Shown here one piece after another: positions 19,963 to 28,154 of a stretch of 64,000 bases of DNA. Origin of the DNA: Alloboseaceae bacterium BT-24-1 (GTDB taxonomy: Bacteria; Pseudomonadota; Alphaproteobacteria; Rhizobiales; Beijerinckiaceae). The notes below the pieces were generated by a model. The model was not told where the DNA came from, made no database searches, and worked only from the letters and a program-made list of their open reading frames with translations. Both the position numbers and the translations under genes were made by a program. The stretch covers positions 1-64,000 of the forward strand of contig JAOYTL010000003.1 of assembly GCA_025846845.1 (NCBI GenBank). The letters are read 5' to 3'. Each line of letters opens with the position of its first letter. Within the stretch, counting starts at the first letter, position 1.

Positions 19963-21011
19963 CCAGCTATCGCAGCATCCTGTCAGCCGGCGTCGCAGCC
20001 GTCACGCTCGCAGCCGCCGGCAGCGCTTTCGCCCAGTCGAAGACGCTCTATGTCGGCATGAACGGCGGCAATTTCGAGAAGACCTTCACCCAGGCCGTCT
20101 TCCCGGATTTCGAGAAGGCCAATGACGTCAAGGTCGTGGTCGTGCCCGGCACCTCCTCCGACATCCTCGCCAAGGCGACAGCGGCCAAGGACAAGCCGCA
20201 GATGCACGTCATGTTCCTCGATGACGGCGTCATGGTCCGCGCCATCGGCGCCGGCCTCTGCGAGAAGACAAAGTCCGGCCCGGAGATGGCCGAACTCGCG
20301 CCCGGCACCCGCATGAAGGACGACATGGCTGTTGGCATCGACCTCGGCATGACCGGGCTCGGCTACAACAAGAAGCTGTTCGACGAGAAGGGCTGGCCGG
20401 CGCCGACCTCGTGGATGGACCTGGCCGATCCCAAATACAAGGGCAAGGTCGTATTCCAGTCGGCCTCGGCCTCCTCCTTCGGCCTGCACGCCTTCCTGAT
20501 GTTCAACCGCATCCAGGGTGGCACCGAAGCCAATGTCGAGCCGGGCTTCAGCAAGTTCCGCGACACGATCGGCAAGAACGTGCTCGAATTCATCCCGAGC
20601 TCGGCCAAGATCGCCGAGATGGCGCAGACCGGCGAGGCTGCGATCTTCCCGCTGACGCCGACCGGCATCTCGACGCTGAAGGACAAGGGCATCGCCGTCG
20701 AATACGCCCAGCCCAAGGAAGGCTCGGTCGTGCTGATGGTCGCCCAATGCGTCATCGCCAAGAATTCCGAGCCCGAGCTCGCGCAGAAGCTCGCCGCCTA
20801 CCTGCTCTCGGCCGGAGCGCAATCCAAAGCGCTCACCGCGGGCAATATCGTGCCCTCGAACACCAAGGCCAAGGCTGCGACGCCGGACGCCGAGAAGAAG
20901 CTCGAAGCCTTCCACGCCAACATGAAGACCGCCGTCACCCTCGACTGGGACCAGATCAACGCCAAGCGGCCGGAATGGAACAGCCGCTGGAACAAGATGA
21001 TCGAGCGCTGA
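19959..21011 (+). CDS. Periplasmic solute-binding protein (PotD class)
   Basis: This 350-aa exported protein has a signal peptide, MTSYRSILSAGVAAVTLAAA, ending in AFAQ. The mature part begins SKTLYVGMNGGNFEKTF and has the spermidine/putrescine-binding layout (for example GMTGLGYNKKLFDEKGWPAP). It is the last gene of the operon and is preceded by GGGGAG. A strong hairpin terminator follows. Its substrate should be the substrate of the linked HcnABC-like dehydrogenase. Confidence 0.92.
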   Translation: MTSYRSILSAGVAAVTLAAAGSAFAQSKTLYVGMNGGNFEKTFTQAVFPDFEKANDVKVVVVPGTSSDILAKATAAKDKPQMHVMFLDDGVMVRAIGAGLCEKTKSGPEMAELAPGTRMKDDMAVGIDLGMTGLGYNKKLFDEKGWPAPTSWMDLADPKYKGKVVFQSASASSFGLHAFLMFNRIQGGTEANVEPGFSKFRDTIGKNVLEFIPSSAKIAEMAQTGEAAIFPLTPTGISTLKDKGIAVEYAQPKEGSVVLMVAQCVIAKNSEPELAQKLAAYLLSAGAQSKALTAGNIVPSNTKAKAATPDAEKKLEAFHANMKTAVTLDWDQINAKRPEWNSRWNKMIER

Positions 21012-21024
21012 GGCACGCCGTAGC

Positions 21025-21060
21025 CACCGCCGCGCTTTAGCGCGGCGGTGTTTTCGTTTC
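21025..21060 (+). terminator. Intrinsic terminator of the PotABCD/HcnABC-like operon
   Basis: A 12-bp GC-rich inverted repeat (CACCGCCGCGCT and AGCGCGGCGGTG) leaves a loop of 2-4 nt and is followed by a T-rich run, TTTTCGTTTC. It lies 14 nt after the binding-protein stop codon. Confidence 0.85.
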
Positions 21061-21135
21061 ACCGCGGCGAGCCCTCTCAACTGAAGCTGATCCGATTGGG
21101 CCGGTTTGACAGAAGACGTTGCCTCGCTCCATTCT

Positions 21136-21149
21136 TGCAATCGATTACA
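21136..21149. promoter_or_regulatory. LacI-type operator upstream of the isomerase/dehydrogenase pair
   Basis: The sequence TGCAATCGATTACA matches the LacI-family pattern TGNAANCGNTTNCA, with central CG and 12 of 14 symmetric positions. It lies 61 nt upstream of the isomerase start. No LacI gene is adjacent, so the regulator would be encoded elsewhere. Confidence 0.5.
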
Positions 21150-21209
21150 TCGCCAATCGGGCGGTTGATCGCGAGCTCCGGCAAGGAGCCATGTCGTCGG
21201 GAGGTCGCC

Positions 21210-22268
21210 ATGAAAACGATGAAGGGCCCCGGGCTTTTCCTCGCCCAGTTCGCCGGCGACGCGGCGCCGTTCGACTCGCTCGACACGATCGGCCGCTGGG
21301 CCGCATCGCTCGGTTATAAGGGTGTGCAGATCCCGAGCTGGGACGCAAGGTTGTTCGACCTCGCCAGGGCCGCCGAGTCCGACACCTATTGCGACGAGGT
21401 CAAGGGCACGCTCGCCCAGTACGGCCTGTCGATCACCGAGCTCTCGACCCATCTGCAGGGCCAGCTCGTCGCCGTCCACCCCGCCTTTGATGAAGCCTTC
21501 GACGGCTTCGCGGTGCCCGAAGTCCGCGGCAATCCCAAGGCGCGGCAGGAATGGGCGGTCGAGCAGATGAAGCTTGGTGCGAAAACCTCGCGCCGACTCG
21601 GGCTGTCAGCCAATGTCAGCTTCACCGGCGCGCTCGCCTGGCCCTTCGTCTACCCGTGGCCGCAGCGCCCGGCCGGATTGGTCGAGACCGCGTTCGAAGA
21701 ACTCGGCAAGCGCTGGCGCCCGATCCTTGACGCCTACGACGAGGCCGGCGTCGACCTCTGCTACGAGATCCATCCCGGCGAGGACGTCCATGACGGGGCG
21801 ACCTTCGAGCGCTTCGTCGATGCGGTCGGCGGCCACGCCCGCGCCTGCATCAACTACGATCCCAGCCATTTCCTGCTGCAGCAGCTCGATTATCTCGCCT
21901 TCATCGACCTCTACCACGAGCGCATCAAGGCCTTCCATGTGAAGGATGCCGAGTTCAATCCGAATGGGCGCGTCGGCGTCTATGGCGGCTACGAGCCCTG
22001 GATCGACCGCGCCGGCCGCTTCCGCTCGCTCGGCGACGGCCAGGTCGATTTCAGCAGCATCTTCTCCAAGCTGGCGCAATACGATTACGACTCCTGGGCC
22101 GTGCTCGAATGGGAATGCGCCCTGAAACATCCCGAAGACGGCGCGCGCGAGGGCGCGGAGTTCATCGCCGCCCACATCATCCGGGTGACCGAGAAGGCCT
22201 TCGACGATTTCGCCGCCGGCGGCACCGACGAGGCAGCGAACCGGCGCATGCTTGGTCTCGACCGCTGA
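21210..22268 (+). CDS. Sugar phosphate isomerase/epimerase (xylose-isomerase-like TIM barrel)
   Basis: This 352-aa cytoplasmic protein has metal-binding positions in CYEIHPGEDVHDG, INYDPSHFLLQ, FHVKDAEF and VLEWECAL. These fit the AP-endonuclease-2 / IolI-IolE-type sugar isomerase family. The ATG at 21210 is preceded by GGGAGGTCGCC; the upstream frame extension is not family-like. It is 11 nt from the Gfo/Idh/MocA gene, a pairing common in pathways for cyclitols or rare sugars. The substrate is unknown. Confidence 0.87.
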   Translation: MKTMKGPGLFLAQFAGDAAPFDSLDTIGRWAASLGYKGVQIPSWDARLFDLARAAESDTYCDEVKGTLAQYGLSITELSTHLQGQLVAVHPAFDEAFDGFAVPEVRGNPKARQEWAVEQMKLGAKTSRRLGLSANVSFTGALAWPFVYPWPQRPAGLVETAFEELGKRWRPILDAYDEAGVDLCYEIHPGEDVHDGATFERFVDAVGGHARACINYDPSHFLLQQLDYLAFIDLYHERIKAFHVKDAEFNPNGRVGVYGGYEPWIDRAGRFRSLGDGQVDFSSIFSKLAQYDYDSWAVLEWECALKHPEDGAREGAEFIAAHIIRVTEKAFDDFAAGGTDEAANRRMLGLDR

Positions 22269-22279
22269 AGGAGTTGCCC

Positions 22280-23455
22280 ATGGCGATCGAAGGCTCGACC
22301 ACGCAAAAGCTGAACCGTCGCCTGCGCCTCGGCATGGTCGGCGGCGGGCGCGGCGCCTTCATCGGCGCGGTCCACCGCATCGCCGCCCGGCTCGACGATC
22401 GCTGGCAGCTCGTCGCCGGTGCGCTCTCCTCCGATCCCGAACGCGGGCGGCTCTCGGGCGAAGACCTCGTGCTCGATCCCGCACGCGTCTATGCCGATGC
22501 CGGCGAGATGGCCAAGCGCGAGAAGCGGCGCAAGGACGGCGTCGACGCAGTCGCGATCGTCACGCCGAACCATGCCCATGCGCCCGCGGCCAAGGCTTTC
22601 CTCAAGGCCGGCATCCATGTGATCTGCGACAAGCCGCTGACCACCACCCTGCGTGAGGCTGAAAGCCTGGCGAAGCTAGCTCAGGAGAGCGGCCTGATCT
22701 TCGCGGTCACGCACAATTACACCGGCTACCCGCTGGTCCGGCAGGCGCGCGCCATGGTCGCCGAGGGTGTGCTCGGCAAGCTGCGCGTCGTCCAGGTCGA
22801 GTACGCGCAGGATTGGCTTGCCACCCGGGTCGAGGACAGCGGCCAGAAGCAGGCGGCATGGCGCACCGACCCGGCCAGATCCGGTCCGGCCGGCGCGATC
22901 GGCGACATCGGCAGCCACGCCTTCAACCTCGCCGAATTCATCGCGGGCGACGAGGTCGAGGCACTCGCGGCTGAGGCACACGTCTTCGTCGAAGGCCGCC
23001 GGCTCGACGACAACGCCCATATGCTGCTGCGCTTCAAGGGCGGTGCCCGTGGCATGCTCTGGTGCAGCCAGGTCGCGGCCGGCCAGGAGAACGGTTTGCG
23101 CATCCGTCTCTATGGCGAGAGGGGCGGGCTCGAATGGCAGCAAGAGAATCCAAACCTGCTGGTCCATTCGCCACTGGGCGAACCGCCGCGCCTGATCCGG
23201 CGCAATGGCGCCGGCGCCTATCCGGTCGCCAACGCCGCCTCGCGCGTGCCCGCCGGCCATCCGGAAGGCTATCTCGAAGGCTTTGCCCAGCTCTACGCCG
23301 ACATCGCCGAGCAGATCGCCGCCCGGATCGAGGCGCGCGCGCCCGCTCCCTTCTCGACACTGGTGCCGACCGTCGCCGACGGCGTCCGCGGTGTCCGCTT
23401 CATCGAGGCGGCGGTGCGCTCCTCGGCCAAGGGCGCGCGCTGGCTGGAACTCTGA
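22280..23455 (+). CDS. Gfo/Idh/MocA-family oxidoreductase
   Basis: This 391-aa NAD(P)-dependent sugar or cyclitol dehydrogenase has an N-terminal Rossmann motif, LRLGMVGGGRGAFIGAVHR. The catalytic lysine is in HVICDKPLTTTL, and a later GAIGDIGSHAFNLAEFI belongs to the family's C-terminal half. The ATG at 22280 has AAGGAG upstream. It is coupled to the isomerase gene and probably acts on the same or the next intermediate. Confidence 0.9.
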   Translation: MAIEGSTTQKLNRRLRLGMVGGGRGAFIGAVHRIAARLDDRWQLVAGALSSDPERGRLSGEDLVLDPARVYADAGEMAKREKRRKDGVDAVAIVTPNHAHAPAAKAFLKAGIHVICDKPLTTTLREAESLAKLAQESGLIFAVTHNYTGYPLVRQARAMVAEGVLGKLRVVQVEYAQDWLATRVEDSGQKQAAWRTDPARSGPAGAIGDIGSHAFNLAEFIAGDEVEALAAEAHVFVEGRRLDDNAHMLLRFKGGARGMLWCSQVAAGQENGLRIRLYGERGGLEWQQENPNLLVHSPLGEPPRLIRRNGAGAYPVANAASRVPAGHPEGYLEGFAQLYADIAEQIAARIEARAPAPFSTLVPTVADGVRGVRFIEAAVRSSAKGARWLEL

Positions 23456-23528
23456 CGATCTCGATCGCGCTTGTCCTCCCCACCGGCCGCACGGCATAAG
23501 CAGCGCCGACGACAGGGAGGACGACGCC

Positions 23529-24275
23529 ATGGAATTCCGCCCCGATATCGGCCAGCTCTCGCCGACCGTGCGCGAGCATCTGGCGCCCGCCAACCTGCTG
23601 CGCGCCGGCATCAACCTCTCGAATTTCCTGCTGGTCTCCAGCCGCGGCCCGCAGGGCGAGCCGCAAGGCGTCTCACCTGACATGGCCCGCGCCCTCGCCG
23701 ACCATCTCGGCACAAACCTGCGCTATGTGCCCTACGAGAATCCCGGCCTGCTCGCCGACGCCGCGCCTTGCGACGAATGGGACGTCGGTCTGATCGGCGC
23801 CGAGCCGCAGCGGGCCGAGGCGATCAGCTTCACCCCGGCCTATGCCGAGATCGAGGCGACCTATCTGGTCCGCGAGGCGTCACCTCTGAAGGAGATCGCT
23901 CACGTCGATGCCGAGGGTGTCCGCATCGCGGTGAGCGGCCGCGCCGCCTATGGCCTCTGGCTCGATCGCAACATCCGCAAGGCCGAGCTCGTCCGCTCAG
24001 GCACGCTCGACGATTCCGCTGCTGATTTCGTTTCCAGGGAGCTCGACGCGCTGGCGGGCCTGCGGCCGCGCCTGCTCAAGGATATCGTGGCGATCCCTGG
24101 GACACGCATCCTCAACGGGCATTTCATGACCGTGCAACAGGCCATCGGTGTGCCCAAGGCCAAGGCCGAGGCGGCGGATTACCTGACGAAGTTCGTCGCC
24201 GCGGCGAAGGAATCGGGCTTCGTCGCAGCATTGATCGAGAAGCACAGTGTGCAGGGGCTAAGCGTCGCGCGCTGA
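23529..24275 (+). CDS. Substrate-binding-domain protein without a signal peptide
   Basis: This 248-aa protein has the type II periplasmic-binding fold of amino-acid ABC receptors (for example GVSPDMARALADHLG and WDVGLIGAEPQRAEAISFTP). The ATG at 23529 has an ideal GGGAGG site. From that start the protein begins MEFRPDIGQLSPTVREHL, with no hydrophobic export signal. No permease or ATPase follows on this strand. It may be a cytoplasmic ligand-binding or enzymatic derivative of the fold. It lies between the isomerase/dehydrogenase pair and a convergent DoeB/EutB-like operon. Confidence 0.8.
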   Translation: MEFRPDIGQLSPTVREHLAPANLLRAGINLSNFLLVSSRGPQGEPQGVSPDMARALADHLGTNLRYVPYENPGLLADAAPCDEWDVGLIGAEPQRAEAISFTPAYAEIEATYLVREASPLKEIAHVDAEGVRIAVSGRAAYGLWLDRNIRKAELVRSGTLDDSAADFVSRELDALAGLRPRLLKDIVAIPGTRILNGHFMTVQQAIGVPKAKAEAADYLTKFVAAAKESGFVAALIEKHSVQGLSVAR

Positions 24276-24283
24276 TCTCAGCC

Positions 24284-24328
24284 GTCATTCTCGGACGCAG
24301 CGAAGCGGAGATCCGAGAATCTCATGAC
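24284..24328. repeat. Dispersed intergenic palindrome
   Basis: GTCAT and ATGAC ends enclose 9-bp arms ATTCTCGGA and TCCGAGAAT around a CGCAGCGAAGCGGAG-type core. This resembles the unit at 187-218. It sits between convergent genes and could act as a transcript-end hairpin for either strand. Confidence 0.6.
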
Positions 24329-24363
24329 GAGAAGCCTCTGATCGGAGCCTCATCCGGCACGAG

Positions 24364-24386
24364 ATGCTCGGGTCAAGCCCGAGCAT
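24364..24386. terminator. Hairpin between convergent genes (possible bidirectional terminator)
   Basis: A perfect 9-bp stem, ATGCTCGGG with CCCGAGCAT, and a 5-nt loop lie 10 nt beyond the dehydratase stop codon. There is no U-run, so a role in termination or mRNA 3'-end stability is only possible. Confidence 0.4.
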
Positions 24387-24396
24387 GATGGCAGGA

Positions 24397-25335
24397 TCAC
24401 GTACCGTCCGTCCCGGCACCGCAGACGAGCGCGCAGACCTTGCTGCCCGGCGCCGGCACGAAACGCTTCGCCTGCAGGGCCGCAACCGCCGCCGCGCCCG
24501 AGAGATCCGCGGCAATGCCGAACTCGAACCAGAGCGATTGCGCCGCCTGCTCCATCTCCGCGTCGCTGACCAGCACGATCTCGTCGACATTCCGGGCGAC
24601 GGCCTCGTAGATCGCCTGGTCGGTGCGCCGGCACGACATGGTCGCGACCTTCGTCTCGAGCTTGTCAAGCGTGACCAGTTTGCCGGCTTCCAGGCAGGCA
24701 TGCAGCGTCGGCGAGCCATAGGGCTCGATGCCAATGATGCGCGTCTGCGGCCGTAGTGCCTTGACCGCCGTGGATAGCCCGGTGATCAACCCGCCGCCGC
24801 CGATCGCGACGAGGATGACGTCGACCTCCGGCATCTCGTCGAGGATGTCGAGGCCGAGCGTGCCCTGGCCGGCAACCACAACGGGATCGCTGAACGGGTG
24901 CGCATAGGTCGCGCCCGTCTCCTTGGCATAGGCGAGCGCGGCGGCATTGGCATCGTCCCAGATCGCGCCGACGATCTCGACATCGGCTCCCCACTTCTTC
25001 AGCTTGGCGACCTTGTCGGCGACGACGTTGGACGGCAGGAATATCTTGGCCTTCACACCGAGCACATGCGCCGAGCGGGCGATGGCAAGGCCATGATTGC
25101 CACCGGACGCCGTGACCACGCCGCGGGCCAACTCCTCTGGCGAGAGCGTCAGCAGCCGGTTCATCGCGCCGCGCGCCTTGAACGAGCCGGCCGCCTGCAG
25201 CAGTTCGAGCTTCAGCGTCACCGTGCCGCCGAATTCCTCACGCGCGCTGAGCTGGCCATAGGGTAGCGTCGGCGTCTTGCGAATATGCGGCGCGATCCGC
25301 CAGCGCGCCGCGCGGATATCGTCGAGGCCGATCAC
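24397..25335 (-). CDS. PLP-dependent threonine/serine dehydratase-like enzyme (EutB-like)
   Basis: This 312-aa fold-type II PLP enzyme has its cofactor lysine in AAGSFKARGAMNRLL. The phosphate-binding glycine loop is VAIGGGGLITGLS, and an asparagine contact is ASGGNHGLAIA. I chose the GTG at 25335 because it overlaps the stop codon of the upstream deacylase gene (GTGA) and gives a typical length; upstream codons extending to 25476 belong to the other gene's shifted frame. Linkage to a DoeB-like deacylase and an amino-acid ABC transporter resembles hydroxyectoine-utilisation loci, where EutB acts. Plain threonine dehydratase remains possible. Confidence 0.82.
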   Translation of the reverse strand: MIGLDDIRAARWRIAPHIRKTPTLPYGQLSAREEFGGTVTLKLELLQAAGSFKARGAMNRLLTLSPEELARGVVTASGGNHGLAIARSAHVLGVKAKIFLPSNVVADKVAKLKKWGADVEIVGAIWDDANAAALAYAKETGATYAHPFSDPVVVAGQGTLGLDILDEMPEVDVILVAIGGGGLITGLSTAVKALRPQTRIIGIEPYGSPTLHACLEAGKLVTLDKLETKVATMSCRRTDQAIYEAVARNVDEIVLVSDAEMEQAAQSLWFEFGIAADLSGAAAVAALQAKRFVPAPGSKVCALVCGAGTDGT

Positions 25336-26372
25336 GACAGCACCCCGCGATAGGGCACCGCGACGATCAGGCAGCAATTGCCCGGCCTGACGCGGCCCGG
25401 CTGGCGCCGGCCATAGAGGATGCCGTCGGCGGCATAGTGCAGTGTTTCGGGAGGGCGGGTCGGATCCCAGGTGCAATGGATCTTGCCCGCCGGCTGGCCG
25501 GCGCTGACCTTTTCGCCATTGGCGTGGAACGGCTCGAAGACGCCGTCGGCCGTGGCATAGACGTAAGCGGCGGTTCCCGGCAGTTCGAGCACCTGCCCGC
25601 CGCCGCTGCGCGGCTCCGGCTTGTCGCGTGCGACGATGCCGAGATGATCAAGCACATTGGCGACGCCGCGCCGGCAGATCTTCAGCGCGTCGAGCGAGAC
25701 CGTGCCGGCCCCCGCCATCTCGGTGCCGACCGTGACGAGCCCTTGCCGGCAGGCTGTCGCGGTTGCGGTACGTGGTTCGCCGAGATTGGAGATCACCACC
25801 GTCATCGGCGCATCGAAGGCCTGCACGGCCGCGACATTGCGCTTGTGCAGTTCGGGATCGTCGGTCGGCTCAACGATCGCGCTCGGGATGATGTCGAGCG
25901 AGGAGCCGCCGGAATGCAGGTCGAGGAAGGCATCGCCGAGCGGCAGGATATGGTCGCTGACGAAAGCCGCGATCTGCTGGGTGATGGTACCACGCGGATC
26001 GCCCGGAAAGGTGCGGTTGAAATTGAGACCGTCGACCGTCGAGGTGCGCTGACCGGCGATGACGGCGTGGACATTGTTCGCCGGCATCAGAATGAGCCGC
26101 CCTTGCACCCGCCCGGGATCGAGGTCGCGGATCATGTCGCAGATCGTGATCGGCCCCTCGTATTCGTCGCCATGATTGCCGCCTTCGAGGATGGCGGTCG
26201 GTCCCGTCCCGTTCTTGATGATCGCGACCGGGATCCGCGTCGCGCCCCACGCGTCGTCATGCGGCGAATGCGGGATCATCAGGAAGCCGACCTGCTTGCC
26301 GTCCTTCTCCGGATCGACGGTTAGGAAGGCGGAGGATGGGCGCGCGGTAGGCTTTTGACGGGGGCTGGTCAT
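25332..26372 (-). CDS. Succinylglutamate desuccinylase/aspartoacylase-family deacylase (DoeB-like)
   Basis: This 346-aa zinc-dependent amidohydrolase has metal ligands in EGGNHGDEYEGP (H and E) and in AFLDLHSGGSSLD (H). The substrate-binding Arg-rich segment is GLNFNRTFPGDPRG. Its length and N-terminal extension fit N2-acetyl-diaminobutyrate deacetylase (DoeB/EutE) of ectoine catabolism, but the family also deacylates other amino acids. It overlaps the dehydratase gene. The ectoine hydrolase that normally precedes DoeB is not in the window. Confidence 0.8.
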   Translation of the reverse strand: MTSPRQKPTARPSSAFLTVDPEKDGKQVGFLMIPHSPHDDAWGATRIPVAIIKNGTGPTAILEGGNHGDEYEGPITICDMIRDLDPGRVQGRLILMPANNVHAVIAGQRTSTVDGLNFNRTFPGDPRGTITQQIAAFVSDHILPLGDAFLDLHSGGSSLDIIPSAIVEPTDDPELHKRNVAAVQAFDAPMTVVISNLGEPRTATATACRQGLVTVGTEMAGAGTVSLDALKICRRGVANVLDHLGIVARDKPEPRSGGGQVLELPGTAAYVYATADGVFEPFHANGEKVSAGQPAGKIHCTWDPTRPPETLHYAADGILYGRRQPGRVRPGNCCLIVAVPYRGVLS

Positions 26373-26412
26373 GGTGGGGGCTCTGAGGATTGCTCGACGA
26401 TTCAGGGACGGC

Positions 26413-26568
26413 CGCGGGGAACCCCTCTCCTGGAAGGAGAGGGGCAGGGGTGAGGTGTTCGGACTGAAAACGTTGGCCTGAACCTAACCGCGCGGTGAGC
26501 GCTCGCGGCACTGGCCCAGCGGCCTACACCTCACCCTGCCCTCTCCTTCCAGGAGAGGGTTCCCCGCG
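26413..26568. repeat. Long inverted repeat with CCTCTCC/GGAGAGG cores
   Basis: The left arm (about 26413-26458) and right arm (about 26524-26568) are near-perfect inverted copies of roughly 45 nt, separated by about 65 nt. They differ mainly by extra bases in C or G runs. Each arm contains its own hairpin built on CTCTCCTGGAAGGAGAG. The element fills most of the gap between the deacylase and the binding-protein gene, both on the minus strand. It has the look of a paired REP-type element and could attenuate transcription into the deacylase/dehydratase genes. Confidence 0.75.
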
Positions 26569-26592
26569 CCTGCTTCGGTTGGCGATCGCCTG

Positions 26593-27375
26593 TTACAGCG
26601 TCGGCAGCGGGTCCATCGGCATGTCCAGGTACTTCTTGTGCAGCCGGTCGAGCTCGCCGTTCATCGAGTTGAAGAAGATGAAGCCGTCGAGCCAGCGCAC
26701 CAGATTATGCTGGTCCATCTGCACGCCCATATGCGCCGGGCTGCGGCGGATGACGAACTTGCGCTCGAACTCCTTGCTCGGATTCTGCTTGGCGAGCGCC
26801 TGGGCAACGATCGAGTTGGTCGCGAGCAGGTCGGCCTGACCGGTGATGTAGGCGGCGGCCGCGGTCGCATCGTCCTCGGTGCGCATGATGCTGGCCTTCG
26901 GCGCCGTCGCGGTGATGGCGAGTTCCTGCGTCGTGCCTTTCGCCGCAGCGACGCGGTTCGAGCCGATCGTCTCCGGGTTGGTCACATTGGCCGATTTCGC
27001 GCCGTAGACGGCGAGGAAGGTGTTGGCGTAGGGCGCGGTGAACTGGATCTGCCGGGCACGCTCCGGTGTCAGCCCCATCACCGAGATGACGATGTCGACC
27101 TTGTCGGTCAGCAGGAAGGGGATGCGGTTGGCGCCGGTGATCTGCTGCATCTCCAGCTTCACGCCGAGCCCCTTGGCGACCATCTCGGCGAACTCGATGT
27201 CGAAGCCGACCGCGTTGCGATTGGCGTCCTGCGAGCCGAAAGGCGGGGCGTCGAGCGGCACGCCGATGCGCACCACGCCCTTGGACAGGATATCCTGGAG
27301 CTTGTCGGCCTTGGCCTCGGCCGCTCCGAACGCGGCGATCGCCATCGCCGCCAAGCCTGCAAACAGTTTACGCAT
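26593..27375 (-). CDS. Amino-acid ABC transporter solute-binding protein
   Basis: This 260-aa exported receptor has a signal peptide, MRKLFAGLAAMAIAAFGAAE, ending AKA. Family features include VRIGVPLDAPPFG, NAVGFDIEFAEMVAKGLG and VISVMGLTPERARQIQFTAP. It is polar or cationic amino-acid-like in type. It is encoded in order after the two permease genes and the ATPase gene on the minus strand. Substrate specificity cannot be read from the sequence; an ectoine-type solute is one possibility given the downstream genes. Confidence 0.92.
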   Translation of the reverse strand: MRKLFAGLAAMAIAAFGAAEAKADKLQDILSKGVVRIGVPLDAPPFGSQDANRNAVGFDIEFAEMVAKGLGVKLEMQQITGANRIPFLLTDKVDIVISVMGLTPERARQIQFTAPYANTFLAVYGAKSANVTNPETIGSNRVAAAKGTTQELAITATAPKASIMRTEDDATAAAAYITGQADLLATNSIVAQALAKQNPSKEFERKFVIRRSPAHMGVQMDQHNLVRWLDGFIFFNSMNGELDRLHKKYLDMPMDPLPTL

Positions 27376-27422
27376 GTGTTTTCTCCCCTCGTTGACCCGT
27401 TACCGGAACTGATTGTCCTGCC

Positions 27423-28154
27423 TCAATGCAGCACGGCGCTGAGGAAGGTCTTGAGCTCGGGCGTCTTCGGCTCGGCGAGCACCGCCGCGGCCTGGCCTTC
27501 TTCGTGGATGCGGCCCTCGTGCATGAAGACGACACGGGAGCCGAACCGGCGGGCAAAGCCCATTTCATGCGTGACGAGGATCATGGTCATGCCCTCCTGC
27601 GCCACGGATTCGAGCACCTTCAGCACCTCGCCGGTGAGCTCCGGATCGAGCGCCGAGGTGACCTCGTCGAACAGCATCAGCTTCGGCCGCATGGCGAGCG
27701 AACGGGCGATGGCGACGCGCTGCTGCTGGCCGCCGGAAAGCTGCGCGGGATAGGCGTCGAGCTTGTCCTCCAGCCCGACGCGGGCCAGCACCTCGCGGGC
27801 GACCGCGCGCGCCTCGTCCGGCCGCTGCTTCTTTACGACGCGCGGGGCAAGCGTGATGTTGTCGGCGACCGAAAGATGCGGGAACAGGTTGAAGCTCTGG
27901 AAGACGATGCCGACCTCCTGCCGAAGCCTGCGCAGATCGGTTGCGGGGTCGTTGACCTTGACGCCGTTGACGCGGATCGTGCCGGCCTGCACCGGCTCCA
28001 GCCCGTTGACGCAGCGCAGGAGCGTGCTCTTGCCTGAACCCGAGCGGCCGATCACGGCGACGACCTCGCCCTTCGCGATATCGAGCGAGACACCCTTCAG
28101 CACCTGGTTGGTGCCATAGCTCTTGCTGACGTCCTGGATTTCAACGAGCGACAT
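27423..28154 (-). CDS. Amino-acid ABC transporter ATP-binding protein (GlnQ class)
   Basis: This 243-aa ATPase has Walker A GRSGSGKSTLL, the Q-loop VFQSFNLFPHL, the signature LSGGQQQRVAIARSLA and Walker B LMLFDEVTSALDPE. Its length and motifs match the GlnQ/HisP/EhuA class. It overlaps the end of the upstream permease gene by 14 nt, which supports one operon. Confidence 0.93.
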   Translation of the reverse strand: MSLVEIQDVSKSYGTNQVLKGVSLDIAKGEVVAVIGRSGSGKSTLLRCVNGLEPVQAGTIRVNGVKVNDPATDLRRLRQEVGIVFQSFNLFPHLSVADNITLAPRVVKKQRPDEARAVAREVLARVGLEDKLDAYPAQLSGGQQQRVAIARSLAMRPKLMLFDEVTSALDPELTGEVLKVLESVAQEGMTMILVTHEMGFARRFGSRVVFMHEGRIHEEGQAAAVLAEPKTPELKTFLSAVLH

